DNA of 64,000 nt from Acanthopleura granulata (Eukaryota; Mollusca; Polyplacophora; Chitonida; Chitonidae), in NCBI GenBank assembly GCA_016165875.1, contig JABBOT010000004.1:20676007-20740006 (forward strand), written 5' to 3'. The first letter of the stretch is position 1; the number at the start of each line of letters is the position of its first letter. The notes beneath the pieces were generated by a model that was given only the letters and a program-made list of their open reading frames with translations, had not been told where the DNA came from and ran no database searches. Positions 24,653 to 39,600 of the stretch are shown piece by piece. The position numbers and the translations under genes are program-made.

Positions 24653-27600
24653 CTGAAATAACGTGAAACGCTGTTATTTTCAGGACGATGAGAAACTGCC
24701 TTAAACATAAACTGTATTTGGTAGCAAGGTTACCGAACAATGAGAGAAATCCCCCTCGCGTTATTGTGCTAGTACAATGTATGCAACACCTGAGCTCAAT
24801 ACATGCAGTACTTTTTCTGATACCACCTTTAACATTTACCTTAACATTTATATTAATACACAAAAAACTCAGATTTTGCATTTCATGGCACAAATGCGCA
24901 TACAGAGCATCAATTAATAATACCCTCAAGTTATTGTGCAAAACTTAGGCTCAATAGTAGTAAATTTTGAGGTACTATAACGCTTTAAATGTTACTGGAC
25001 GCCGACGGCGACACCGACACTCGGAGTATGACATCATTAGCTTTCGCTCTACTGTGTACATGCTTGTGAAATGTGTTTCAAAACAGTAATAAAATTCCTC
25101 TGACACCAGGTAGTGTAGTGTGAGCAGTTACGGTACTCTTAAATCCTTGTTTCAGTACATATATAGTATAGCATTCAACATACACACGATTTTGCAAGTT
25201 TCTAATATTCGTATGTAGCCTAATGTATGAATTAATCACCTACCCATATTTGATGTAGTTAGCCCAAAGAGTCAGCAGCATTTCTGTCATGGTACGATCG
25301 TTTTCCTCATAACGGATTGAAGGGTGCCCAGTGAGAGGGAAGCCAGATAAATAGAAGATTTCAGCCCCATGCACGACACCTAACGAAACAGACGCTGACA
25401 GTTACAATTTTGTCACGTTTATCTTTACAGGCCTTAACCTGTTTTGTACTGACCTATAATCATACATGTAAATTTAAATTTAAATACTCTGTTATGCCAC
25501 TCATCTTAAAGCAATTTGAATTTCACAAAACGAAGGTAAATTGACAAAATTGTACAGACTCTGACAGACTTTATCGATATACACATTTGTATACACTGCA
25601 AATGCCCTAGGCCCAATGCATTCAATGAGTGATTAAACTTTATATAAAAGTGTTTAATAAATACACACATATATACAAGTATTAAATATAAGTGTCTAAA
25701 ACATATATATAGGCTTAAACTATAATGCTATGATCTCCAAGTGTTCATAAATTAAACATCGAAAAATACATTGTAGATGTTTGAGTCATGTAGAGAGACC
25801 AACGGTACATACCCTCCCATTGGTCGAACACAGAACGGTACTCAAAGTTGTACATGTAGACAGTGACATTTCGGGCCGAGAGAATCTGTCCAAGGAGGTG
25901 GGTAGGTGCTGTGATAAAGTAGTCTCCGATGATCTGCAAAAACGTATTTTGGTTACCAAATTTATAAAATCATCCATATGGGGGAAGCGTTCATATTTTA
26001 CACTTCTTTATTTATTTATTTGATTGGACAATCCGAAGAATTTTCACTAAAATGGCTGTAGTGAGGTTTATGTGTGGAGGAAAGATGGTGGTCCACTGCC
26101 TCCTACCACCAGCGGGACCTATTTCCAAATCCCTACTTTCACTAGGTTAGAGAGATGGGAGGAAGGGAAGGCTAGCAATTAGGTAGCAGCAAATTTCATT
26201 AGACTTCCACTGAATGCTGGATATAAACAGAAAACTAAAAAAACTTGATAACTGTAATGCTAATCGGCAATTCCTATATTTCACTGGTTGGATTCTTGTG
26301 ACGAATGAGCTTATATGAGGCAGCCCAATTAAGTTGAGTATAAACTGCTTAGCCCTGTTAAGTGATAGAACTTTCCGCCAGCTGCTCAGAATAACACTTA
26401 CAGTAAAGCAAACTGTGGAATGTAGTTTATGGCTATTTCCGTAAGCAAGCGTTTCCCTTCTTGGAAACAAGTGTTCGCGACACGTAAATTGATTGTCTGC
26501 TTTGTGTAATCAACTCTGAGATTTATTACACTGTGCTAAGACGCCGTCGAGGTTAGTATGACATTACTGACTGAAGTCAACAACAGCAATGCAATATGTT
26601 TTAATCACCTTCACATTCCGCGGACATCCGTAGCGCAATGTTTGTCACATAAAATAATCGTTATTTCCGTTCAAGTCGAGGGTACTTCAGCACTGATGTA
26701 TGGACTACTTTCTCTATATTGAGCAAGAGTGAGGTTTATACCGGTCTAAATACGGATTAACACTGACAGGTACCTTGACCTGAAATGTGGAGATGGTAAT
26801 TCACGGGTCCTGTGTTCACTTTGACGCTAAATATCAGTATGTGAGAAACTGGGCAGGCGGTGGATATGAGTTCTCTCAGATTGTAAACGCTAAAATAGAA
26901 ATAGCTTCATCTCCCAAGGTATGCAAAAAATTCGTAATATCACCGAGACGAAAAGTAGTTATTATTAAGTGATATGGGCGTTTTAATCAAACGTCAGTTT
27001 CTCTGGCAGCGCTTACGTGCCCATTAATAACGCTCTGTTCCACATAATATGTCAACCACTCAGGGCTTTCGCTACAAATTTAAACATCATATACTGATAT
27101 TTAGAAACACGTGGCAACTTATCAGAACAATTGCACAACATCATAATTCATGAACTCTTCAGGGAGCAGGATCTGAGAAAAGGATGACACTGTAAACTAT
27201 CTCCCTTAACTAAGTAATGAATACAGCTAATGTAAAATGATGGACATGTCAGCCAAAAAGACTCGTTATAGCAAGAGCTTCATTACCTGTCTAGCTGAGC
27301 ATATAATACTAACAGCATGAAAGAGAGCGTCAGAATTGGTCTGAGAAAAGAATAATTCTGCCTTCTTCTGATTAAATAACAACTAAAGCATTCCACAGAG
27401 GAAGGGTAGATTAAGTGTAAATCAAACTTCTAAAACTGTTGGCCATCTCTCTTACAGACACACCCCGACTGTGGAGTCTTTAATAATGTACTTTGGTGTG
27501 TGTCAACAATAACCTTCGAACAGTTAGCCCAAAAGGTAAAACGGACCTAAAAGCCGTTTACATAATTGCAAAAATGTGCTGAACCAGTAAGAAATGTCGT

Positions 27601-30600
27601 GTATAGATGCATTAGACAGACGCATGGAAATATCAGTTCGATATGAATGAAAAACTGGTCCTCTCGTATGAAGCACGAATATCACCAGAATATCAATACA
27701 GGCACGGAAGAAATGTAAGGTAGAAACATCATTCACACCAAGAGTATGTGGGGGCATGCTGTGTTAAAATGAACAAAACACAGGAATCGTTAGTGACGAA
27801 TATGTCTCTCAAAATTGATCACGTAACAGAGCAAGGTATCAAAAAATGATGCTTACTAGGAAAAAAGTTAGCATATAAGAAATAATGTGCTTGATACTTA
27901 CTTCTGCAAACTGTTTTTTTATTTTCTGCGCTGTAGGCTGATATGGCCATTTTGTGTATTCTCCCAACACGGAATCTAGAACACATGCAGGAAGGATTTT
28001 TATACACAATATAAACAAAAGCAGCCATTTTCCACCTGTTTTTAACAACGCACAAATGTAGCCAACTTTTTTAAAGCTGACTAATCTAACATATAAATGT
28101 GTCACTTTGTGCTATTCACAACACCGCGTCTTGCCCACGGTCAAATTCAATTCGCCTACGAGTGTATGAATGACTGAAACAATAAATAGTACTTCGTATG
28201 CAATCGACATTCTAATACTGACAAAGAGTTTCAGCTCCCTCTTATCCAAGGACACAATGCTTCTTGAGGGCACCACAAATGGATTTGTTCACATAACAAC
28301 CTGTAAAACTGCACGAATTAAAGACCGTTCTTTACTTCACAGGCGAACTAAAATAACTGAAGACCCGATAAACATCAATGCCATCCTGTCAAAGTCGGAC
28401 ATTGTAAAACCAATCCTTGAATCAACTGTATGCATGTACATGTGGGTATAATTTTGTTCTAGAGGGCACAGTTACTTACAATGTCACGAAAGACCTTCTT
28501 TGATTTGATTCGTTCATTTTTTTGATTGGTGTTTTACGCCGTACTCAAGAATATTTCACTTATACGACGGCGGTAAGCATTATGGTAGGCGGAAACCAGG
28601 TAGTGCCCGGGGCAAACCCACGACCGTCCGCAGGTTGCTGGCGGACCTTCCCACGTACGACCGGAGAGGAAGCCAGCATGAGCTGGACTCGCAGCGACCG
28701 CACTGGGTCATTACCCTGCGCTATTGTCCTAACCAACTGAGCCACGGAGGACCCACTTTCTTTGAGGATGATACGGATACCTTTATTAACAAGTCTCGCA
28801 GGTATTCTGACCTATTGTGTGGGTTGTTGATTTCAACATATAACATATAACAATAATGAAGGACCATTACGATTGTGGGGTTTAATATAGAAGTAGCGTA
28901 ACAATCTGCTTTGTCCTTGAAGCTTTGTCTAATGTTTCATGCATGGCACATGTTATTTTTAAACAGACCGATATATACAGCCATGTTACTTTGTACATAG
29001 TAAAGGGCCAGCGCATCATATAGAGTTGTAAGTAAAGACAAAACAACCAGCTCAAGCCCTGATAAACACCTTCCAAGCACGCAACTAGGTAAGTTGATAA
29101 ATACCACGATAGTCCTCGCATCGCTAAAGGCAGATTTAGAAACCTGAAGAAATATGTGAGTAAGACTTTGTTTTCATAGAAGATAAGTGCAGTATGTGGC
29201 AGCAGAATAAAATATCAGACGTGACGGCTAATTATGAACACAAAAAACCGGCCAAACAAAGCCATGGTATTTGACGTTAATATAAAAACGTATCCTCAAT
29301 AAATTCTTCCGTTATATACGTTATTTGAAGGATTAGATAAACGGAAAGGCAACCCGTCTTCCTGCAAATAAGGGATTTAATAGAAGATTTTTTGAGGTTA
29401 CAGCTCTTCTAGAAAACGGACCAGACGTTCAAAAAGTCTGAATTTAAACTTCGTCCCAACGAAAGTGCACTATCCTTCGCCTGACGATGCGACTTGTATT
29501 GTAGATTACGCCTTTGAACAAGCTACCTTACAGCAAATTTATGAATTTACTACATATACGCCTGCATTTGCCTATTATTCATATAAAGCCAATGTAACGT
29601 GAATACTAACCCACAATTCCCCTGACCTCTGGCAAGTCTCCACGGAAACAATTCATTAACGTTAACAGCCTGCGGGTACTCTTCTTACCGACACCAAATA
29701 AGGTCACAAGAGGAACGGCTGGAATAGGAACAACAATGAAACAATGGCGACAAATCATTAGCTGATCTTTATCCACAAACGTGATTTGTAAAGCAATTTT
29801 TGTAGATTCACTATAAAAATTTAAACGACCTTTATGATGCTGAGATATTCATAAGCGAACGATTGTTACGTATCTGTAAAGATAACTCCCTGTGCATGTC
29901 GAAAGTATGTATAATGTTTTGCTTGCTAAACCCATGGCTTGTAGATGGCCTTGTCAGGTGGTCTCGACGTTAGCATGAATGGTGGCATTCATTAACCGAA
30001 GTTTTGTGGACACTTGCACCGAATGACCCAAGACGGGGTCACAGCGGCATAGAGGCGAATTTGGATGCCAGGTTTTCAGAAACATGCTGCCGCTATTGTA
30101 CATAACGGGGTGGAGAGGCAGTAAATCAGTCCAGTGCAGTGCATAATCTCATTTGTTTTTTAGAGCAACTCGTGTTTATTTTGGTTTAGTTTTAAACGCG
30201 ATTATGCTGCATAGTAAGCAGTGGACCCTTTGCTCAATCCCCAGCCGAGTCATAGCTAAGACTTAAAGATGTTGGACTATTTTTTTTTTTTTCTTTTTTT
30301 TTTTTTATCTTGGTAGTCCATCACTTAACATAGAAGGAATAGGTCAAGTACTAATCGACTAGGTGTCAGCATAATGTATGTCGGTGAGGCGTCGTGTCTG
30401 GTGTCTTTATTCTGGCTTTTCTATGAGGCAACACTAGAAATATGTCGGCGCTGGGTGGGCCTGATACCATGAGACACCATCGTGATATGACTGAAATATG
30501 GAATGTGACGTCAATGCCCAAACTAAGTTCTGGGTCTGTAAGAATGTGGAGCGAGGTCCACTGTACTGTACGATGTGAACACTCTTTCCGCTGTGGAACC

Positions 30601-33600
30601 GTAACATGATGAAAATAAGCGCATTGTTTGAATCCAAAAGTGATATGAAAGTGGAAATATATATATATATATATATATATATGTTTGTTTTTTTTTTCTT
30701 ATATTTTAAAATAAGACGCAAGCCGACATTCTGACGTCCATCATAACAAAGACAAGATTGGGAGCTAGTACATGGGATAACCATCTACGGAGGAGACAAG
30801 GAAGAGATTCCACAGTTAGCCAGATGTATGTATCAGGCATCAGAGTACGTGTTGTTTACAGTCAACGCCTCTGATTTATCTCATCTCTTCTGGAGTTTGT
30901 TGACACAGTTCAAATATTTAACCACGGAGTAATTAAAAACAATAAACACATCTGACACAAAATGAACTTCAAACTGATGTCAGAACATATAAACTTCTCA
31001 AGATTTGTTCGAGACATGTGTCCTCATAAAAAAGCCTCTTTCACGCGCAGCTCAAAGGGGAATTTGTTTTGCTAACAGGTCCTGATGAAGAACGCAGAAG
31101 GGTAACAAGGGTGGAAACAGGAATGTAAGACACGCGAGCGACGATTTGAAAACACAGCTCGGATCGTGATGTATGTTTATTTAAACAGTGAAAACCTTCA
31201 CACCAACGCGTCGTTATCTGATCCGTTTAGTACAGTAAAAATTCAGGACTTATGAAGTCATCCGGACGGATCACATAGCTTTCCCATTAATGTGTGTGTC
31301 TCTCCATACCTTATACTCCAGAATATTTCAATCATACGACAAGGGCCGACATTAAGGTGGGACGAAACCGGGAAGAGACCGGGGAGGGGGATCCTACGAC
31401 CATCAGCGGTTTGCTGAAAGACCTTCTAACGTCCGACTAGAGAGGAAACCAGCCTGAGCCGGAACTGAACTCACAGCGAGTGGGAGACTTCCGAATCATT
31501 GTGTAACGCTAGTACGCCAAGCACTCGGCCACGGAGGTCCCATCCTTTGTTGTAATAAAAGTAACGGACGGTCAACGGTTTGTGTATCTTGGTCATTGGT
31601 ACAGCCGTGTCAATTCAATAATCCGTGAAAGAAACAACTTTAATCGATAAACACAATGTATAAAGTAAATAAAATTTCGAAACAATTGTACAGACTTTTT
31701 TCCTGAAAACCATATAACCGGTATATTCCCTGTATTATGTCCTACTATATCACACTTTCTGACTTTCGACGATTAACTCAGTTTGGTTAGCTTAAATTTA
31801 AACGCCTTGGAAAAGGGTTAACTTTGGGTGGTATACATGTGCAATAGGTGGTTAATTAAAAACAGCTGGTGTAGCTAATTGGGAGCTCCAAACTCTCAGT
31901 CCAGCGTTATTCATACAATGGTTGATTCACGGAGGAACCGTGCACTGATTTAAGGGACCTAGGCATCTGATTAAGGTTACCATTACAAGCCCCGTAGTGT
32001 TTGTAAAGAAAACAAACTATACCAGAGTTGTAAGGAAAGACATAGTTCTCTTGCTAAAAACCTGCTACTGCAGTATAGGAGACCCTCCGCGCTTTTGTTT
32101 ATCAACAGAATTTGACAAGTTAAATGGTGAACTGAAAATGTCTCAGTTTTCTTTCTGCAGGTTGTGGTAAAACACACAACCCACACAATTACACAACTGC
32201 GCCATGACTTTCTTAGCTGGAAGACAGTAGTTAAGTTTTCAGGGTGGCCACTCACGCACCAATGAACCTCGTGTAAATTGTACGGTCAACAAAAATGTGC
32301 AGGTTCCATACAATGTAATTCCTCCCACGCCCATTTATCATGCATGCAGTATGGCGCTGGCATCACTCTCACCATTAAGGTCACCTTATGTAGCTGCAAC
32401 ACAGATATCATGTATTTTCCGAGAAAAATGCACGTAATCAGTTTTATTAAAATAGTCCCTTTTATACACCAGTGTAAGGTTATCTTGCTGAAGATGCTAT
32501 ATCACAATAAACTGTGTCACTTAACGACATATTGTCTTTGTTCCTTTCCCACACTCACCAGCAATCAAGCCCTCGTCCTTGGTGGCTCCGGTCATGTACT
32601 GATCTGTGTTCAACTCTCCAGATACTATCAATTTCTCTGGCGTATCCGGTAAAAAATATCCGTCAACAATTGGTCGATATTGAGGAACCAAAGATGGTGT
32701 CCACTAGAATTAAAAAATACACGAACAATTACATATGTTGAAAAAACCCATCAATCCTGCAATATCTTTCTGATAATGAGCCTTAACAGTCACATAGGAA
32801 CATTTAGAAAAGATAACAGCTTTAATTTTCTCAAATGTGAAGTTACCGGAAAATAAAGGCATACAGGCCGGTGTGTGAGGGATTGTTTTTCTGTACAGTC
32901 CAAAGAAGAATAATCGTACCACCATATGTTCAATTCTGTGGTCGACATAAGCGTAAAAACAACTTCCATTAAAGTGGAAATACAATATAATATTTATCGG
33001 TTTATGTCAGTTGCCTTTGTTTCGCCACACTGAGTATACTGACATATAATCATCCTCTGGGAGCGAAAATAAACGTTTTCAACCTCAAAGAACCTTAAAA
33101 GCAAAATATTGCTGCAGCGTGTTGACACGACGAAACATTTAACTCTACTTCAAAGAAAATTTTCAAAATCGCAGTGTCGATGACATCTGTGGTGTCTTTG
33201 GAAGTTGCAATCTCAACTCAAGGGTGTGGATGAGTTCTGTCACTAGAGGGCGTGCGTGTCAACTGTGGAGATCAGTCCCGTGACGACCACTGATATCGTG
33301 TTGTACAGGCGGTGAGACGTTAGCAAAGGCAGATATATACATTGACAGATTCATTACAGTATGTAGTCAGTCGCAGCATTCCTCGCCAGCCAAGTAGAAG
33401 CCACTGACCAGATATAGCACACGCTGCAGTGACACAATATGCTCTGTTGTTGTTATTACAGACAACTTTCATTGTTGGTCAAATGCTGTGTGAAATGTTT
33501 TCCACCACGATTATGATTTAAATAGCTTTTCTTTAATAAATTCCATTTAGCGTTGAAAGCGTTGTTTCAGGTACGCTGCTACTCAATTCCAGTTGGAGAT

Positions 33601-36600
33601 TGCAGAGATTGATAACCGATGGAAAACCTCAGTTAGATGATGGATGACTTAAATAAGGGACATTTATCTTGTTGAAAAGAGAGCATGGGCATGTAAGTCT
33701 GCGCCTTGCGATACAAATGCCAAAGGAATGCAGGCATCATTACGAACAAATTTAGAGCAAAACTGCAATGGACTTCTAAGCTCACCTCAAATTCATTCAA
33801 CATGAATTGCTCGAATTCATCTGTGGGAATGTTTTGTAAACATTTCTTTACCACTCGGGTATCGTTTCCAGCACATCCCAAGGACGCAGAGACCACCTTG
33901 AAAAAGTAGTCCGGTCCATCTTGATATCTGGTCACAGACCAATGAGCCAAGGGGGAACCACTCTGTCCTATGACCTTATGGAAAAGTCCTGCACATGAAA
34001 ATAAAAACGGCTAAATTTTCTTTTTTATGTAGATGTATTATTGCAAAGTAAAACCGTGTTAATTTCACTCAAGATTCAAATACAGTTTACGTGTAAGACG
34101 AGAATGAACCTCTCAGACATTTTTCATGCAACTTATGTATATTTATTTCTCTACAAGGTACACCAGTCGACAATGATTCGTGAAACACACTTTGGTAAAC
34201 CTACTTAATGTTCATTCTAACATGTCATAATCGTCAGCAAAACGCCTGCGTAGTGCCCTGACACATACATACCATTAAAATAATATTCTGTTTTTTACTG
34301 TTCCTAATATCCACTGCATTTTTAGCAACGCTGAAAGTGTTACCCACATCACGATGTGCTATATGCTGATCATCAAAATCGTCTACCTTAAGCTGACAAT
34401 GCCTGAGAGATGAGCTGAAATTTGTACAATTAATGCTGAAATAATCGATTAAAACAGAACTGTTCTTTATATATTACAGAAAAGCAGTATAGTAAGCTCA
34501 ACAATAAACAACAAAAGTAATCATAAAAATCATAGTTTCACAAACAATGTGATGGCTAATGCAGCCACATTGTCTTTTTCGCCTTCAGACGATTAGTTGC
34601 ACAGCCCCACCTTTAGACAGAGGTGAGAGGAGATGTAGTCCCACGCTACATCCACCGGCACTGTGCCCGTCTACAGTCACCGACCTAGGATCCCCGCCAA
34701 AGGATGCAATGTTCTCCCGGACCCATTTCAACGCCGCCACTTGATCCAGCATACCGTAGTTACCCGGCATGGCATCATCGGCTGACGTCAGAAAGCCTGC
34801 AGAACAAACAATGGAAAAATCATGGAAAGTCTTATTATTTCCAAGAAAGCCTATTTATTTGTTCCAGTGGTTCACCAACATTCAACTTGTTTCGGTCTTC
34901 ATATATCAACTATTGTTGAGCGTTTCTTTGCTACATACTTTGTTTGGAAATGGTTGTCAATAGTTGCATTTCAGTAGCATTATTGTCTATACTAACACCT
35001 AAGTTTATTTTCGTTGACAAAAGACATAAATGTAGGAAAGTTATACTAAAATATTCCAATGGTGCTATTTTTAGTCACAATGTGTCCCGAAACTCAAACC
35101 ATGACTGAAATATGAGAGTCCCTTTAATGTACATTTGTCTACTCTTGCTGTCATACACACCGGCGTTCAGTGTAAATCCAGGTACTTCTGTTGCGGTGAA
35201 ATGTGCTCTAATTAGGCTCTCTGCTTTTTTATAAAGAGAAAATGCACGTGTTGCATCGTACCGTATTTCCAGTAAAAGCACTAAATTAGGTTCTGCAAGG
35301 GAAAAGCTGAAGTGTGTTCCTGTTCGCTCGACAGTCTCCTGGGCAGACAATACCAACAATAGATGAATGGATGGTTATTAAGAGGTAACAGCTGTCCAAC
35401 TGAATTATCATTTTTTACGATTAAAGACGTTCCAGAGAGGCCGCGTTCGATTGAAGGGGCGACCGAAGAGAGATAAGAAGAAGTAATCTGGGCCATTTTA
35501 TAGAAACTGTGTTAACTTGTATTGATCCCATTTCTATTATCTTTTTGGTTTGGCAAAGGCTAAAACGAGCTGCTTAGATATAGCTACAGAGGAAGGCAAG
35601 AAACTGAATATCCGGGCATGACCAAAAAACAACGGCCGTTGAACACCAGTGAATGGGCCAGAGAAACGTGCTGATTCATCCATTAACTGATTTGAGAGGA
35701 GCGCGACCCCTAGGCGCTAACACACGAAGTGTGGGTTCAAACCCAGAATTGGCAGTTTCTAGATTCCCATGTCTGTTTTATTCTTATGTCCGTGGTGAAT
35801 ATAATCGTGCGATGCTACTCATCTGGACTTTTGCGCACACATGAATTCAGGCGTCGTAACAAACATTCACATACAAATATTCACTTATAATGGACATTCC
35901 AGGTATAATAACAATAGTAACTTTTCCAAAACAACCTTCAGCATAAGTCAGTTTTATTCATTTATTTATTTAATTACGTCGTACTCAAGAATATTTCACT
36001 TATACGCCGGCGGCCAGCATTATGGTGAGAGGAAACCGGGTAGAGCCCAGGGGAAACCCACGACCATCTGCAGGTTGATGTCAGACCTTCCCACGTTCAG
36101 CCGGAGAGGAAGCCAGCATGAGCTGGACTTGAACTCACAGGGACTCATTGATGGGAGTCTTCTGGGTCAGTGCTCTGCGACAGCGCGCTAACCGACTGAG
36201 CCACGGAGGCCCCAAAGTCAATTTTAAGTGATTCCGGAAAGACAAAAGTAAGCGGGTATAAGCATGTAAGTTTACTCAAAATTAAGAATCTCCGCTGTGA
36301 CTGTAACGTTGCGCAACAATTGCCTTCCACCAATATTGCCCTTCAAACATAAATGTCCATATATCTAACGTCGTTTTGTACACTTCATGTCTTCCACCAA
36401 TTTGGCATGTTAAACGCTGGAAAGTTCTTGCCAGTTCATTGATTTAAAGGTACTGATATTTGTGAAAACACTTGTTTCTAGCATTACTACATAATCAGTC
36501 ACAACTGTGTCATATTCTTCGATCATATTTAGCACTACACTGTACGTATTGGTGGCGTTGTTAAACTTTTACTTTAATGCATGCTTTCACTGACCATCAG

Positions 36601-39600
36601 ATCTTTTTATAAGACACAGTGTTGTGAGGAAATATGGGTATTAAGAATAACATTAGCCACTCCGAAAATTACTGCTTACCAAGACTGAATGCGTTTATTT
36701 TACACACAAGCTACACGTTTACTTATATTTGTTAACATAAACAACAATGGTGCGTCCGTTTTGAAACTTTTAGCATATTCTATACACTTATGTATTTAGG
36801 GTGAAGTACTCTTATTAGAGTCTGGACAAATTTGTAAATTTGTTTAATAGTTTAACAACGATGGTAGAAATTAGGTGTTTTAATTAGTGTCGCAAATTTG
36901 TTTATAATCGAAGTTCACGACCATATTTTAAAATTAAGCTAATTTTGAGTTTTAGAAAGCTTCGTTATCGCAGAGCCAGATCCTTGTCTTACCCAGTGGC
37001 CCGAGTCTGTAGTTAAAGGTGACAACAACCAGATCCTGTAAAGCAAGCATTCTTCCGTCCAACATGGCCCCCATTCCGTTCTGGTATGATCCTCCATGAA
37101 TGAAAACCATCACCGGAAGAGGGCTGCTATTTCGCCTCTGTCAAGATGAAAGGAAAGGGAGAAAAAATGAGACAAAAGAACTAATTGTCTGCCGACTTTC
37201 GTCGGTGCTTGAGGCAGTTTATGGTCCGGTTATAATTAAACATGAGATATAAAGCCGGTTCACTTGCAAGTCTTGTTTACCATGTGTTTGTCTGGTCAGC
37301 TTCAAACAAACTGTCAGGCTAGTCCTTTTCACGGAAACAATTACGACAAACTGTCAACTTCCGTTCTCCCGCAACATGGTTTATGCTCAATTAGCTGTAC
37401 ACACCATGGCAAATCAAGCCGACACACTAGTACACATATTTTACTGCTTTCCCCTGGCAGTAAAACACCGAAAACTTAAGACAGCCTGCAACAGGTCCAT
37501 ATACATTATGAAGGAGGGTGCTCGAAGAGACCTTTCAAACTATACGATGATCCCATAAAGGCCTAAGCTGAAATCTTTGAATTGCAAGTTATCATAAACA
37601 TGTTAGATACATCGGTAATGAAAGGGCAAATAAAGTTACAGTTACAGTAGGGAAAATGAAATTATTCACTATATCAAATGTTACAAGGATGCTGTGACTT
37701 TACAACACAACTTTAAGATCTGAATTTTTTTCTGGTGTTTTGATAAACTGCTTCATGAAATCAGCCTACATGAAATTAATTGTAATTAACTGAGCTAGTG
37801 ACAGCTAAAAAATAAGCCTGATAAAATGGTGCGAAGGGAATTGAGCTGACACAACTGTCCTGTACGCACTGAAATACAAAATTTTTGTAATACATAAGCA
37901 ACAAGCTACCAAATGAATCGAAACAATCAAATTAAAAAATCGGAAAAAAAATCAATCACTAAGGCCAATTCAGAATTGATATGTGTATCAAGACAATAAA
38001 ACACATATGAAATAAAAATTTGTATGGTTTCAGGACGCACACAGAGAAATGCACTTGACCATTATAAACCGGCGAATAACCGTGATGGTTATCGATGGGC
38101 AGTCATGCTTATCTTTCAATATTCGACTTAGAATTTCTTGAGATAAACAAGTTCAATCTACAGTTCCCATAGATATCAAATTGGCTAAAGATTGACTATT
38201 GATAACTGAAGCATAGGCGACAGTGACCGCTGCAGGAAAACGAAGTATGCGGTGGTACGAAAAGATGGGGATCACGAGGTCAAATTGAAGACGAAGACAA
38301 GGAATGCCACTGCAGAGCATAAGGCTGGAGTTGGTGCGAACTGCAAACAGCCGCGCGCGATCACGATGCTCCACTTGTAAAGCTCACGGGCCCGTTTTAT
38401 AAACTGGGTGTAAATTACGTCAAACTCAATTGTCATGACAACACATACTGTAGAGATACGTCGCCTTGGTAGTTAACTTGGTCGCAGCGTTACATCAACT
38501 TTGTAAAACGTGTCCCTGGAGTAAGCCCTTATGACATTGCATTATACCATGAATCCTTTAAGGGTTACAGTGTAAAGTGTATTTTAATTAAGACTTATTT
38601 TAAAATGACATAAGTAAAAATTGAAATACTGACAGGTTAACGTAAACAGCGTACATGTGCTACACACTTCAGTGTACACAAAACGTCATGGACCACTAAA
38701 TTTGGTCTTCATATCATGCACAATTGTTTAAAACTATTAAAGGAAAATGGCAATAAGATAACTCAATTCGCATCCGTTGTTTTATAGCGTGTTGCCGTAT
38801 AATTTGCTACTTAAGGCCTATACATGTAGAATCTATATATGCTGTCGAGTCGAATGGAACCAGAGAAAATCAATTACAGGTCAACGTTATCACATCTTAC
38901 TGTACAGACGTATTTGTTTACGTCTTGATCGATACCTAAAACCTGGCGATAGCTAACGCACAAGCCCAACAGACGTTGTCAGCATCCTTAATTAGCTGTA
39001 ATGAATTGGCTCCGACAGTTCGGCCAACAACGGGTTACCGATATCCCCATATTCATTTACCAGTGAGACCGCCCAAAACTGCCAAGAAAGAAATAGTTGG
39101 CTACCTTGGCTTCGGCATCAAATTACAGACAGGCACATCGCACAATGGTGGAAGGTGAGCCCCCCTTTTAAATTTACCTAAAGCTGCCATGATAATGTTG
39201 TAATTCGGTAAAATGTATAAGTACAAAATATTTGTACGAGACACAACAGAAGAATAGGGAAGATACTCATACTCCTGAAAATGCAGAATGCTTATATATA
39301 TAGCGGTACGTTTTAAAGTTTCATGAAAACTGTCCACAAGAGTACTGTATAATCTATTTGATACTTAGGATAAACAACCGAAAAAAGAGGCCCCGTGGCC
39401 CATTCATCTTGGTATAATTAATTATTTCAGAAGAATAGAAGCATAAAGTATACCAGTTCTGAAAGTAGTGGCACACGCCCAGATATCATTTTAAGGTTCG
39501 TCAACAGATGCCGGTGGCTTTAATTATACAGTAAAGTATTAAAATTAAAAGCAAATTGACAACAGGAGACAAGAAGCGTGAAACTATACAAGACATTTAA

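Noticed and set aside
28522..28850. Open frames on both strands at 28.5-28.85 kb
   Set aside because: They are translations of the SINE copy at 28520-28752.
30434..30784. Minus-strand 116-aa frame with an Ile-Tyr run
   Set aside because: Produced by the (AT)n microsatellite; the flanks show no domain.
35841..36191. 116-aa plus-strand frame
   Set aside because: Runs through the SINE at 35953-36214.
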